The position numbers and the translations under genes are program-made. The notes under the pieces are model-generated. The model searched no databases. It was not told the origin of the DNA and worked only from the letters and a program-made list of their open reading frames with translations. Of a DNA stretch of 64,000 nucleotides, positions 17,294 to 26,660 are shown in pieces (position 1 is the first letter of the stretch; each line of letters begins with the position of its first letter). This DNA comes from Paraburkholderia panacisoli. GTDB lineage: Bacteria; Pseudomonadota; Gammaproteobacteria; Burkholderiales; Burkholderiaceae. The stretch spans positions 62,001-126,000 of the forward strand of contig NZ_VTUZ01000020.1 of the NCBI RefSeq assembly GCF_008369935.1, in the 5' to 3' direction.

Positions 17294-17980
17294 TCACTTC
17301 GGCTTCGCATTCACGTGCCGCAGCAGGTCCGCAAGCCGCCGGCCTTCCTGGTCCGGATACGGTTCGAGCACCTGAAGTTCTTCGATCTTCTCCAGACTGA
17401 AATTGCGGAAGTCGCCGCGCAATTCGCACCACGCGCCAAGCGTCCAGCGCGCGCCCCAATAGGCGAGCGCGAGCGGCCAGACGCGGCGCTCGGTCGCCGC
17501 GCCGTTCGCATCGATGTAGGCGAAGCCCACTACGTGCCGCGTATCGATCGCGCGATGCAGCGCATCCAGTTGCGCCGAAAAATTCCCTTTGATGTGAAAC
17601 GACGGCGCGAAGATCGCCAGCCTTTCGAGCGTCGCGCGTTTGTCGGCGGGCATCGCCGAGGCGATCTTGGCGAGCGCCCCGCGCGCTCCGCTCGCGAAGC
17701 CCGCGCCGCCCCACGATTCAAGCATGCGCGCGCCCGCGGCGAGCGCGGCGAGTTCGTCGGCGGTGAAGGTGAGCGGCGGCAGGCTCGCCGTGCGGCTCAG
17801 CCGGTAGCCGATGCCGGCCTCGCCTTCGATCGGGACCCCTGACAATTGCAGATCGCGCACGTCGCGATAGACGGTGCGCAGCGAAATGTTCAGCCAGTCG
17901 GCCAGTTGTTGCGCGGTGGTCAGACGCCGTCCGCGCAGCAGTTCGGCGATCTGGAACAGGCGGTCGGCGCGGCGCGTCAT
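17294..17980 (-). CDS. YafY-type WYL-domain transcriptional regulator
   Basis: This protein of about 228 residues starts at the ATG giving MTRRADRLFQIAELL. Residues 1-60 form a helix-turn-helix (LTTAQQLADWLNISLRTVYRDV). The rest is a WYL domain (ARMLESWGG, then a sensor region ending near the C terminus) that binds a ligand or regulates oligomerisation. The frame is open further upstream without similarity. It lies about 150 nt downstream of the VOC gene on the same strand, and regulators of this type are often paired with a glyoxalase-like gene. Its target is probably that promoter (inference). Confidence 0.88.
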   Translation of the reverse strand: MTRRADRLFQIAELLRGRRLTTAQQLADWLNISLRTVYRDVRDLQLSGVPIEGEAGIGYRLSRTASLPPLTFTADELAALAAGARMLESWGGAGFASGARGALAKIASAMPADKRATLERLAIFAPSFHIKGNFSAQLDALHRAIDTRHVVGFAYIDANGAATERRVWPLALAYWGARWTLGAWCELRGDFRNFSLEKIEELQVLEPYPDQEGRRLADLLRHVNAKPK

Positions 17981-18131
17981 CGTGGGCGTCTTGTAGAAGA
18001 GGACGGGAACGGTCCCGCGATGATAGCGCCGCATGCCGCGCTCCGCTCGAGGTTCGCCGTGGCGCGCGCTGCCGCGTCGCGCGCCGCGTTGCGGTTGTAT
18101 TGCGCGGTATTGCGCCGCGCTGCGTCGGGCT

Positions 18132-18515
18132 TCAGCCGTTGGTGCGCGAATGCAGGCCGAGGCGGTTGCCTTCCGTATCGGTGAAGAACGCGATGTAGCC
18201 GATGTCCTGCGGCAGCTTGATGACGGGGCCATCGACCTTGCCGCCGGCTTGCTCGACGCGCGCGAGAGCGGCATCGACGGTCGGCTCCGCGGTCAGATAG
18301 ACGAGCACGCCGTCGCCAGTCGGCGTCATCGACGGGCTGTGGACGATCGCGCCGCCGGTGGCCGGTTCTTCGTAGCCGAATACGGCGATCGGCTGGCCGC
18401 CGATTTCCTGGCGATTGAGTTTGACGTCGAGCGCGGCTTCATAAAAGCGGACGGCGCGATCGAAATCGACGGACGGAATCTCGAACCATGCAACAACCTT
18501 GGATGACGTGGACAT
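18132..18515 (-). CDS. VOC-family (glyoxalase/bleomycin-resistance) protein
   Basis: This 127-residue vicinal-oxygen-chelate fold protein has the opening VAWFEIPSVDFDRAVRFYEAAL (residues 8-29) and the close IAFFTDTEGNRLGLHS, both characteristic of the family. The start is at 18515, with AGGAG eight bases upstream. The substrate is unknown. It is the upstream neighbour of the WYL regulator. Confidence 0.9.
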   Translation of the reverse strand: MSTSSKVVAWFEIPSVDFDRAVRFYEAALDVKLNRQEIGGQPIAVFGYEEPATGGAIVHSPSMTPTGDGVLVYLTAEPTVDAALARVEQAGGKVDGPVIKLPQDIGYIAFFTDTEGNRLGLHSRTNG

Positions 18516-18661
18516 GACACTCTCCTGTGGGTGGCGGGTAAGCCGTGCAAAGCGCCGGATGGCGTGAGAAGGAGTGTGCGGGGGGGCTGCTGACAGCGTG
18601 GTGTCAGTAGGGTGTGGCAGTAGCGGGACGACGAGCGGCGAGCGCGCGGGTCGCGACGGCG

Positions 18662-18697
18662 AAAAAAAACCGCGCAACCAAAAGGTCCGCGGTTTTC
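18662..18697 (-). terminator. Intrinsic terminator after rlmL
   Basis: A perfect stem aaaaccgcg (18666-18674) with cgcggtttt (18688-18696) gives, on the minus strand, a GC hairpin followed by eight T residues. It lies 35 nt past the stop of the rRNA methyltransferase gene. Confidence 0.85.
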
Positions 18698-18730
18698 ATT
18701 GCCGTGCTACGGCGCGTATCAAGTGCCCGC

Positions 18731-20026
18731 TCAACCCGCCGGCGTATCGCCCGGCTGCGGACGCTGACGCACGCTGCCCGCGATCAGATCGAAGCGGAAC
18801 AGCCGGCATTCGAGCGCGCCGTTAAAGAGCGGCGTCTTGGTCGATTCGCGCAGCCGCAGCTGCCCCGGCAACTTGCGATCCGATGTCAGGATGAACGCAT
18901 GCCAGCCGGTGAAGCGCTGCTTCAACGCATCGCCGAGCGACTGGAAAAACTCGCTGTCCGGCGTTTCTTCCTGCGCGCGGCGGAAGCTGTCGTCGTCGCG
19001 GCTCTCGCGACTGGCGCGGCCTTCGCGCAGTTCGCCTCGCGCGTTGCGGCCGCGCACCTCGATCCGCTCGCCATACGGCGGATTCGCGACGAGGATGCCC
19101 GCCGCCGACGTCGGCGGCGTCATACCGCGCGCGTCGACCTGCTTGAGCGGGATCGTCGGCAAACCGGCGCGCTGGAAGTTCGCGCGCGCCTTGTCGAGCA
19201 TGTCGCCGGAAATATCGCTGCCGAAAATTTGCAGATCCTCGCGCGAGCTGCGCGCGGCGTGCTTCGCGTCGAGCGCGGCGGCCTTCAGTGTCTGCCAGGT
19301 CTTGGCCTCGTATTGCTTGAGCTTCTCAAAGCCGAAGCGGCGTTCCGCGCCCGGCGCGATATTCAGCGCCACTTGCGCGGCTTCTGCGAGGAACGTGCCG
19401 CTGCCGCACATCGGATCGTACAGCGGCGTGCCGGCGCTCCAGCCGGTCAGTCGCAGAATGCCCGCCGCGAGGTTCTCGCGCAGTGGCGCCGCGCCTTTGT
19501 CCAGACGCCAGCCGCGCTTGAACAGCGGGTCGCCGGAGGTGTCGAGGTAGAGCGTGCAGTCGGTGGCGGTGAGAAACGCGAACACGCGCACATCGGGCAT
19601 GCCGGTGTCGATGTTCGGCCGCGCGCCGCTGACTTCGCGCAGACGGTCGCAAATTGCGTCCTTCACACGCAGCGTCGTGAATTCGAGGCTGCGCAGCGGC
19701 GACTTGATCGCGGTGACATCCACGCGCAACGTTTCATTCGCCGAAAACCACTGTTCCCAACGCTGTTCGACCGCAAGTGCGTAAATGTCCTGCTCGCTGC
19801 GATACGGCCGATGCGCGATCTTCAGCAGCACGCGGCTCGCAAGGCGCGAATGCAGGTTGGCGGCCATGCCGGCGGCCCAGCCTCCGCGGAAATGCACACC
19901 GCCCGGCACTTGTGCGCCGGCCGTGAACGGCGCGCCGTTCAGGTGTTTGGCGGCAATTTCGGCGAGTTCGGCCGCGAGCGAGGCTTCAAGGCCGCGCGGG
20001 CAAGGTAGGAAGAAGTCGAAGGACAT
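18731..20026 (-). CDS. rlmL: THUMP-domain class I SAM-dependent RNA methyltransferase (RlmL-like)
   Basis: This 431-residue enzyme resembles the N-terminal part of the E. coli RlmKL fusion, which makes m2G2445 in 23S rRNA. An N-terminal THUMP region (about 50-160) is followed by a methyltransferase core with DPMCGSGTFLAEAAQ as the SAM site and the catalytic motif ANPPYGERIE. The RlmK half is absent, as is usual in beta-proteobacteria. A strong terminator follows. Confidence 0.88.
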   Translation of the reverse strand: MSFDFFLPCPRGLEASLAAELAEIAAKHLNGAPFTAGAQVPGGVHFRGGWAAGMAANLHSRLASRVLLKIAHRPYRSEQDIYALAVEQRWEQWFSANETLRVDVTAIKSPLRSLEFTTLRVKDAICDRLREVSGARPNIDTGMPDVRVFAFLTATDCTLYLDTSGDPLFKRGWRLDKGAAPLRENLAAGILRLTGWSAGTPLYDPMCGSGTFLAEAAQVALNIAPGAERRFGFEKLKQYEAKTWQTLKAAALDAKHAARSSREDLQIFGSDISGDMLDKARANFQRAGLPTIPLKQVDARGMTPPTSAAGILVANPPYGERIEVRGRNARGELREGRASRESRDDDSFRRAQEETPDSEFFQSLGDALKQRFTGWHAFILTSDRKLPGQLRLRESTKTPLFNGALECRLFRFDLIAGSVRQRPQPGDTPAG

Positions 20027-20105
20027 TGAGGTTGCCGGAAGGCGTTGGATAAGGCGCTATTGTACGCGGTCGGGGTAGGCCGCCATGCGCGATTGCATGG
20101 CGGCT

Positions 20106-20137
20106 CCGCCGCGCGCGCTGGCAGGCTCGCGCGGCGG
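20106..20137 (-). terminator. GC hairpin after the Gcr-type gene
   Basis: A perfect 10-bp stem, ccgccgcgcg (20106-20115) with cgcgcggcgg (20128-20137), starts 8 nt past the stop of the neighbouring minus-strand gene. There is no T run, so it is a weak or factor-assisted terminator at best. Confidence 0.4.
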
Positions 20138-20144
20138 GCCGTCG

Positions 20145-22295
20145 TTAGCCGGCTTCGCGCGACGTTTTCGCCGGCCACACCAGTTCGAGCGGATGGCGGC
20201 GCACGCGCTGCCAGATCGCGCCGCGCAGCGAGCGCACCGCGTTGCGCCGCAAGTCGCGCGACTTCACGGCCATGTAGAACGCGAGCGCGAAACTCACGGT
20301 GACATTGAGTATCGCCATGCTGGCGACCCCCGCTACCGCCCACCACAACTCCGGCCATTTCAACGCGCTCTCGCCGAGCACGCCGAGCGCAATGCCGATC
20401 GAGCCGGCGCTGAGCGTCACGTGACGCACTTCGAACGAGAACGCCAGCGCGCTGACGATTGCCGGCACGAGGCCGAGCATCAGCCCGAGCGTCACATTGC
20501 CGACCACCCCGGCCACGTTCGAGCGGCACCAGTGCGCGAGGCGGTTGGCGGCCGCCGCGCCGAGCGTGAGGCGCAGGCGGCGGTTATAGGCGAGCGCGTC
20601 GGCCACGCGATGCAGCACGAACCAGTTGTCCGCCCAACCCGCCAGCAGGCTCGACGACCACAGCAGCACGCCGGTCAACGCGGCGTAGAACGGCGTCGGC
20701 CCCAGCAGCGAGAACGAGACCAGCGTCGCGTGCGCCTTCTGCGGCGAAATGATGTCGGCGTGAAACAGCACGTGCCACAGCAGCTGCACGCCGAGGCACA
20801 CCGGAAACACCAGCAGAACGTTGCCGAGCACGGCGGCGGCCTGGGTGCGCATCAGCGCGGTCACCGAACTCACGAAACTGTCGACGCCCGCTGGCGTGCC
20901 GACGCCGTCGAGTTCGCGTGCGAGGGTGGGCGCGGTCATCGCGGGCTGCTTGGTGGCGAGCGAGAAATGCAGGAAGTGCATCAGCAGGAAACTGGCTGCG
21001 TAGTTGATGCCGGCCAGCACGCCTTCGAGCATCGCTTGCAGATGCGCGCCGGTGATCGCGAACTTCACGCAGACCGTGACGACGGTGACGAGTCCGCCGC
21101 CGGCCGCCATGCGCAGCATCTTCAGATATTCGGCGCGATCGCGGGCGATGTAGTGCTCGCCGGTATCCGCGCTGTACTCGACGACCTTGCGCGCCAGTAG
21201 CGAGAAATTGCTGCGCATCAGATACGCGACGCTCTGGCTCGCGTGATTCGCCCTCACGAGTTCGGCGGTCAGGCGCGCGCTGGCGTGCGGATCGTCGTGC
21301 GCCATCCAGGCGTTCAGCAGATTTTCGGCGCGCGCGATGCGCATGCGCATCCGCTCGACCTGGAACACGATGTCGACGCTCACGCCGTTGCGGTAGAGAT
21401 GCGCGAACACGTTGTCGGTGGCGGCGCGGCAATCGTCGAGCAGGAGCCGCAGGTAGTTGACTTCGCGCAGCAACTGATCTTGCGGCGCGCCGGTCTCGAA
21501 CGCGTGATGCGCGGCTTCGACGGCCAGCATCGCGCGCGTGAGCCGGTAGAACGGCTGCTTTTCCATCGCGACGCGCACATCGCTGGCGTCGTGGGTGCCG
21601 CTGTCGCCGGCGTCGTCGGCGCCGCCGAGGCGGCTGCGGACCGTTTGCGACAGCCCGGTCGAACTGATCTGGCAAGTGAGGTTATGCAGCGCGGCCAGCA
21701 GGTCGAGCGAGAACGGCGTGCTCTCGCGCGGCTGGTCTTCGTGCGCGGCGTAGTCGAACAGTGCGTGGATGCGGATCAGCAGGTCGGCGGGCAGCGTGGC
21801 GATCCAGTCGGCGTCGCGCTCCGACTTGAACATCAGCGTGACGATCGCGGTGAGGTCGCGCCGGTTCGGTGCGGGCGGGATCAATGACGCTTCGATGCGC
21901 TCGAACAGCGCGCCGAAGAAGCCCGAATGCACCGGCATGCCGGCGTCGCACAGAAGGGAGAGACCGTCGCTTTCACGCAGCAGCGCGCGCAGGGTGCCGG
22001 CGACGTTGACCTTCCACGCGGGGTTGCGATCCAGCACGTGCAGCAGGTAGCGGATTCGCTTATGCGCCGCAGGCGAGCGGGATGCGGCGGGTTCGGCGCC
22101 AAGGTTGCCAGCATCGAGCGCGCCGGGCTGCACCGTGCGGCCACGGCGAATCCAGTGGGCGAGTTCGATCAGCCATTCGCTGCGCTCCGGATACGGGGCG
22201 CTCTGGTCGGCGATGGCGAGCAGCGCGTCGAGCTGATGGCCGCCGTCGCGTGACGCGCGCCATTTCTTGATGAATCGTTTGAGCGAGTCGAACAT
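20145..22295 (-). CDS. Gcr-type 'site-specific recombinase' family membrane protein
   Basis: This 716-residue protein belongs to the family annotated as site-specific recombinase after the gonococcal gcr gene. The N-terminal half is soluble and helical. The C-terminal half (from about 390) has several hydrophobic segments (GLVTVVTVCVKFAITG, AAVLGNVLLVFPVCLG, TPFYAALTGVLLW, VVGNVTLGLMLGLVPAIV), which shows it is an inner-membrane protein. No Arg-His-Tyr recombinase core is visible, so the traditional name is probably misleading. Its real function is unknown to me. Confidence 0.8.
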   Translation of the reverse strand: MFDSLKRFIKKWRASRDGGHQLDALLAIADQSAPYPERSEWLIELAHWIRRGRTVQPGALDAGNLGAEPAASRSPAAHKRIRYLLHVLDRNPAWKVNVAGTLRALLRESDGLSLLCDAGMPVHSGFFGALFERIEASLIPPAPNRRDLTAIVTLMFKSERDADWIATLPADLLIRIHALFDYAAHEDQPRESTPFSLDLLAALHNLTCQISSTGLSQTVRSRLGGADDAGDSGTHDASDVRVAMEKQPFYRLTRAMLAVEAAHHAFETGAPQDQLLREVNYLRLLLDDCRAATDNVFAHLYRNGVSVDIVFQVERMRMRIARAENLLNAWMAHDDPHASARLTAELVRANHASQSVAYLMRSNFSLLARKVVEYSADTGEHYIARDRAEYLKMLRMAAGGGLVTVVTVCVKFAITGAHLQAMLEGVLAGINYAASFLLMHFLHFSLATKQPAMTAPTLARELDGVGTPAGVDSFVSSVTALMRTQAAAVLGNVLLVFPVCLGVQLLWHVLFHADIISPQKAHATLVSFSLLGPTPFYAALTGVLLWSSSLLAGWADNWFVLHRVADALAYNRRLRLTLGAAAANRLAHWCRSNVAGVVGNVTLGLMLGLVPAIVSALAFSFEVRHVTLSAGSIGIALGVLGESALKWPELWWAVAGVASMAILNVTVSFALAFYMAVKSRDLRRNAVRSLRGAIWQRVRRHPLELVWPAKTSREAG

Positions 22296-22828
22296 TTTTA
22301 TCCTGCGGGACGTGTGCGACGTGTCAAAGAATCGCTTAGTTTTCCCTGGCTTTCCCTGATGACGCCAGTCCGAGTGTTGATTATGACTTGGGGGCCGAGT
22401 TCGGGAACGGTGTCGTCGTTTTCAGCTTGCCGGTTGTCGTTCTGCGAATTGCCGATGCGGTTTTGCCTGGCGCGGCGCTTGAGCCGCCGGCGACGCGTGG
22501 TCTGAATGTGCAGCTGATGAAAGCGAGACGCAACGGATCAAGCTATACGGCGAAACTGAACGTGCGTGAGCGCGGGGTGGGAAGGAGGCCGTGGTGTCGC
22601 TGGAATGATTGCACGAGCCAGGCGGCGGGCGCGCGAGACTGCGGGTTTGTCGCTTGCTCGTGCTTTTGACGACGGGCTCGCGTGGACGATTCGGTGTGTT
22701 GGCGACGCGCGAGGGCGGACTCATCGACTCTCCCTGTTTGGCGCGTCATTGCTCCCGCGGTTTGCTGCGTGGAGGCGGACACGTCGTCTTTGCGCCGCTA
22801 CTCGCCCCACTCAACCCCCTCAGCCCCT
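22296..22828. other. 533-nt intergenic stretch without a recognisable gene
   Basis: It lies between the start of the Gcr-type gene and the stop of pqiC. Short open frames on both strands show no family resemblance and have GC-rich antisense-type composition. It should contain the promoter of the Gcr-type gene near 22300-22500. I see no RNA gene, repeat or strong hairpin. Confidence 0.5.
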
Positions 22829-23560
22829 TCAGCCGCCAGCCGCCGCCTTAGTTGCAGCCGCAGAAGGACACGCCGGCACAACCACGCTGGTCCCCTTGCC
22901 CGAGGCGCCACTTGCCGCACGGGCAGGATTTGCCGCCGCCATGGCCTGCACCGCCGACGCAATCTGCGCGGAAATCTGCGCCAACGCCTGCCGATGTCCT
23001 TCGACCAGCACGTCATACCCGCCGCCGACCGGCTCGCTCACCACGCTGCGGCACGTCATCACCGCGTTGCTGCGCACGGCCCGCACGCTCCACACCGCAT
23101 CCATCAGCGCATGCGAGCCGGGCCACGACTCGAAGCGCTGCACGTTCATGCTGACGCGATACACCGGCGTCGCATCCGAATGCGCAGTGCCGTACACGTC
23201 GATGGTGCGAAGCTGCTGCGTCAGAGTGGTCGACAGCGCGCGCCGGATTTCGTCGCCGGGCAGCGAGGCCCAGCGTTCCTCTTCGAGCACCTTGACCTGG
23301 GTCGGCCCCGTCTGCACGACCAGCTGATTCTTCGCCACTTGCGGCGGCACGTCGATCGGCGCGACCTCGATCAGCCAGGCCGGCGCCGCCGTGCTCGCGC
23401 TGACCGGCGCGGCGGACCCGGCTGTATCGGCGCCCAGCGTATAGAAGCGGCTCGGCGGCGACGCACACGCCGCGAGTGCCACCGCCGCGGCCAGCGCGCC
23501 GGCGTACACAGCGCCGCGCAGCAGCGCGCGCGGCGGGCGGGGGAGCCGGGCAAACATCAT
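22829..23560 (-). CDS. pqiC: PqiC-type lipoprotein (ABC-type transport auxiliary, DUF330)
   Basis: This 243-residue lipoprotein has a signal peptide whose lipobox ends LAAC at about residue 31, followed by ASPPSRFYTLG, a family hallmark. It sits in the outer-membrane inner leaflet and contacts the PqiB needle in envelope lipid transport. ATG 23560 overlaps the pqiB stop (ATGATG) with AGGAG seven bases upstream. It ends in a Pro/Ala/Gly-rich tail. It is the last gene of the pqiA-pqiA-pqiB-pqiC operon. Confidence 0.9.
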   Translation of the reverse strand: MMFARLPRPPRALLRGAVYAGALAAAVALAACASPPSRFYTLGADTAGSAAPVSASTAAPAWLIEVAPIDVPPQVAKNQLVVQTGPTQVKVLEEERWASLPGDEIRRALSTTLTQQLRTIDVYGTAHSDATPVYRVSMNVQRFESWPGSHALMDAVWSVRAVRSNAVMTCRSVVSEPVGGGYDVLVEGHRQALAQISAQIASAVQAMAAANPARAASGASGKGTSVVVPACPSAAATKAAAGG

Positions 23561-25224
23561 GGTTTATCTCCTGATTTACCGCGCAACAACGATTCGGGAT
23601 GACGCTCCAGATAATCCGACAGCGCGTTCAACGACTGCAACGTGCGCGTCAGTTCCTGCAACGCCTGATGAACATCCGACTGCATCGGCGAGTCCTGCTG
23701 CAAGGTCGCCTCGGCCGAGCCGAAGGTCTGCTTCGCCGCCACGAGGGTGTCGCGCGCTTGCGGCACGACTTCCTTGTCGAGACGCGTGAACAGCTGATCG
23801 GCGTTCTTCAGCGCGTTGTTCAGGTTGTCGCCGATCTGGTCGAACGGCACCTTGTCGAGCTTCTTCGCGATGTCGGCGACCTGCACCTGCAACTCGTCGA
23901 GCGTGTTCGGGATCGTCGGCAGTTCGAGCGGATCGCTCGCCACGTCGACGGTTGCCGGCGGCGCCTTCGGGAAGATATCCAGCGCGACATACAACTGGCT
24001 CGTGATCAGATTGCCGGTGCGCAACTGGCCGCGCAGCCCATGCTTGACCAGTTGCTGCAACAGGGTCTGGCCGGCGAGGCTGCCCGGCTGTGGCGCGGTT
24101 TCGCGGAAGCGCTTGCCGAGGCGGTCCGGGTAAAAGTTCATCGTCACCGGCATCGTGAAGCTGCGCGTCGTCGGATCGTAGTCGATGCCGATGTTGGTCA
24201 CCTGGCCCAGCACGATGCCGCGGAAATCCACCGGCGCGCCGACCGACAGCCCGCGCAGCGACTGATTGAAGTTCATCACCACGCGCAGCGGTACGCCGTC
24301 CGGGTCGCGCATCGCATCCGCTTCATCCGACGCGAGGCGGAACGTCATGTTGTTCGGCGCCTGCGCGCCCACGCCCTGGCCGGGCGGCGACTGGAACGAC
24401 AGGCCGCCGACGATCACCGTCGCGAGCGACTGCGTGTTCAGCTTGAAGCCGCTCGAATCGAGCCGCAGGTCGACGCCGCTTGCATGCCACCAGCGCGAGT
24501 TGGTGCCGACGTACTGGTCGAACGGCGCGGACACGAACACCTGCATGGTCACGCCTGTGCCGTCCTTGTCGAGCGAGAAGCGGACCACCTGGCCGACCTG
24601 CACGCGCCGGTAGAAGATCGGCGAGCCGATGTCGATCGAACCGAGCGAGTCGCCGTGCAGGATGAACTGATGACCCTTCTGGTCGCCGGTGATCGGCGGC
24701 GGCGTTTCGAGACCGACGAAGTTCTCCTCGGTGTCCGTCGAGCGGCCGGCGTCCGCGCCGATATACGCGCCCGAGAGCAGCGTGGTCAGACCCGACACGC
24801 CGCTCGCGCCGACGCGCGGCCGCACCACCCAGAAGCGCGAATCCTTGACCGCGAATTTTCCGCCTTCCTTGGTCAACTGCACCTGCACCAGCACGTGCGA
24901 GAGATCCTGCGACAGCGTAATGGTCTTCACCGAACCGACGTCGACGTCCTTGTATTTGACCTTGGTCTTGCCCGGTTCGAGGCCTTCGGCGCTGATGAAA
25001 CTGATCGTGATGGTCGGGCCTTTCTCGGTCACCGACTTGATCACGAGCGCGACGCCGATTAGCGCGGCGATGAGCGGAATCACCCAGACGAGCGAAGGCA
25101 GCCAGCGGCTGCGCGGCTCGATCTCGGGGTCGGGGAGTTGCGGCGGTAGTCTGGGTCCGTTCGAATCGTTGCGCGGCGCATCGTTGGAAGCGGGCGTCGG
25201 TCCTTGCGGGCTATTCATGTTCAA
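23557..25224 (-). CDS. pqiB: PqiB, MCE-domain intermembrane lipid-transport protein
   Basis: This 555-residue protein has an N-terminal membrane anchor (about 44-63, LVWVIPLIAALIGVALVIKS) followed by three MCE domains (starting near 72, 187 and 312) and a long helical C terminus that forms the needle. The MCE pattern appears as GLEPGKTKVKYKDVDVGSV, then GSPIFYRRVQVGQV, then VGAPVDFRGIVLGQV. It bridges inner and outer membranes for lipid movement. It overlaps the upstream pqiA-like gene by 14 nt and pqiC by 4 nt. Confidence 0.95.
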   Translation of the reverse strand: MNMNSPQGPTPASNDAPRNDSNGPRLPPQLPDPEIEPRSRWLPSLVWVIPLIAALIGVALVIKSVTEKGPTITISFISAEGLEPGKTKVKYKDVDVGSVKTITLSQDLSHVLVQVQLTKEGGKFAVKDSRFWVVRPRVGASGVSGLTTLLSGAYIGADAGRSTDTEENFVGLETPPPITGDQKGHQFILHGDSLGSIDIGSPIFYRRVQVGQVVRFSLDKDGTGVTMQVFVSAPFDQYVGTNSRWWHASGVDLRLDSSGFKLNTQSLATVIVGGLSFQSPPGQGVGAQAPNNMTFRLASDEADAMRDPDGVPLRVVMNFNQSLRGLSVGAPVDFRGIVLGQVTNIGIDYDPTTRSFTMPVTMNFYPDRLGKRFRETAPQPGSLAGQTLLQQLVKHGLRGQLRTGNLITSQLYVALDIFPKAPPATVDVASDPLELPTIPNTLDELQVQVADIAKKLDKVPFDQIGDNLNNALKNADQLFTRLDKEVVPQARDTLVAAKQTFGSAEATLQQDSPMQSDVHQALQELTRTLQSLNALSDYLERHPESLLRGKSGDKP

Positions 25225-25861
25225 GATCCTGAGTATTTTGAGTGTTGCCGTCCACGGGATCCCAGATGAGCCGTGGATCGAATTGCATCGACGCCATCAT
25301 GGTCAGAATCACCACCGAGCCGAACGCGATCGCGCCCGGTCCGGCCGTGATCACGGCAAGCGATTTGAAGCGCACCAGCGCGACCGTCAGCGTGACGACG
25401 AACACGTCGAGCATCGACCAGCGGCCGATCCGCTCGACCATCCGGTACAGCGTGATGCGCTGGTCGGGCCGCCAGCGCGAGCGGCGCTGCGCCGTGATAG
25501 TGAGCAGCACGAGCACGCTCAGCTTGAGCATCGGCACCATGATGCTGGCGATGAACACGATCACCGCGAGCGGCCAGTCGCCCGAGGTCCAGAAGTACAC
25601 GACGCCGCTCATGATGGTGTCGTCTTCGGAGCCGAGCAGCGACGAGGTGTGCATCACCGGCAGCAGGTTCGCGGGAATATACAGGAGCGCGGCGGCGATC
25701 AGCAGCGCCCACGTGCGCATCAGGCTGTCGGGGATGCGCGAGTGAAGCCGTGCGCCGCAGCGTCCGCAGTGCTGCGGCGTGACCGAGCGGATGCGCGCTT
25801 CGACGCGGCCGCACGCATGGCAGGAGACGAGACCCGCGCGTTTCGCGGTGACGTATTTCAT
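25211..25861 (-). CDS. pqiA: PqiA-like membrane protein, second half
   Basis: The protein has about 216 residues. An N-terminal zinc ribbon (CHACGR at about 14-19, CGRCGA at 32-37) is followed by four membrane helices, matching the second half of E. coli PqiA. The start at 25861 lies 7 nt after the preceding gene's stop. It shares the operon with the first-half gene and pqiB, so the two halves probably assemble as one permease-like unit. Confidence 0.88.
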   Translation of the reverse strand: MKYVTAKRAGLVSCHACGRVEARIRSVTPQHCGRCGARLHSRIPDSLMRTWALLIAAALLYIPANLLPVMHTSSLLGSEDDTIMSGVVYFWTSGDWPLAVIVFIASIMVPMLKLSVLVLLTITAQRRSRWRPDQRITLYRMVERIGRWSMLDVFVVTLTVALVRFKSLAVITAGPGAIAFGSVVILTMMASMQFDPRLIWDPVDGNTQNTQDLEHE

Positions 25862-25868
25862 CGTCGGC

Positions 25869-26660
25869 TCATCCCTGACGCGGCGCGGGCGGCACGCCCG
25901 GCGGCAACGCGGGCTGCGTCGCGGGTTGCGCTGCACCCGACAGTGGTGTCGGCACCGCCGCCTGCACGTCGGACGGCGCGGGCGGGCCGGCCTGCGAGCC
26001 GACCGCCGCCGCCGCGCTATCGGCGGAAGTGCGCGGCAGCGGCCGCTGGTCGAGGCCGCCGAGTTCGTCGGCGAGATCCCACAGCACGCGCGGATCGAAC
26101 GTCACAACCACCGCGAACATCAGCGTCAGCGTGCCGAACGCGAACAGCGCGGCTTCGGGAATCACGCGCGCGAGGCTGACCATCTTCACGATCGTGATCA
26201 GCACGCCGAGCATGAACACTTCGATCATGCCCCACGGGCGCACGAACTGGATCGCGCGCAGCACGCGGTTGAACGCGGTCGGCACGTAGCCGGCGCGCAG
26301 CGGCACCAGCACATAGAGCAGCGCGACCAGTTCGGTCAGTGGGAACAGGATGGTCGAGCAGAACACCATCACCGCGACGATCTGCATGTCCTCGCCCCAT
26401 AGTGCGACGAGCGCGCCGAACAGCGTGGTCTGCGAGGTGATGCCGTTGGTCTCGAGTTCGACGATCGGAAAGCCCTGCGCGATCACGAAGGTGATCAGCG
26501 CCGCCAGCGTCATTGCGCAGATGCTGTCGAGCTTGCGCGACACGCCGCTATAGAGCGTCGCGCGGCAGCGCGGACAGCGCGCGGCCGTGCGTCCGACAAG
26601 CCGTGGCTTGCGGAACAGCGTATCGCATTCATGGCACGCGATCAGGTTGTCATGTTCCAT
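25869..26660 (-). CDS. pqiA: PqiA-like membrane protein, first half
   Basis: This 263-residue protein has an N-terminal zinc ribbon (Cys9-x2-Cys12, then CPRC at about 30-33), four membrane helices, and a Pro/Ala-rich tail of about 60 residues that is predicted to be disordered. E. coli PqiA is a single protein with two such units; here they are separate genes. It is the first gene of the pqi operon, starting at 26660. Confidence 0.88.
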   Translation of the reverse strand: MEHDNLIACHECDTLFRKPRLVGRTAARCPRCRATLYSGVSRKLDSICAMTLAALITFVIAQGFPIVELETNGITSQTTLFGALVALWGEDMQIVAVMVFCSTILFPLTELVALLYVLVPLRAGYVPTAFNRVLRAIQFVRPWGMIEVFMLGVLITIVKMVSLARVIPEAALFAFGTLTLMFAVVVTFDPRVLWDLADELGGLDQRPLPRTSADSAAAAVGSQAGPPAPSDVQAAVPTPLSGAAQPATQPALPPGVPPAPRQG

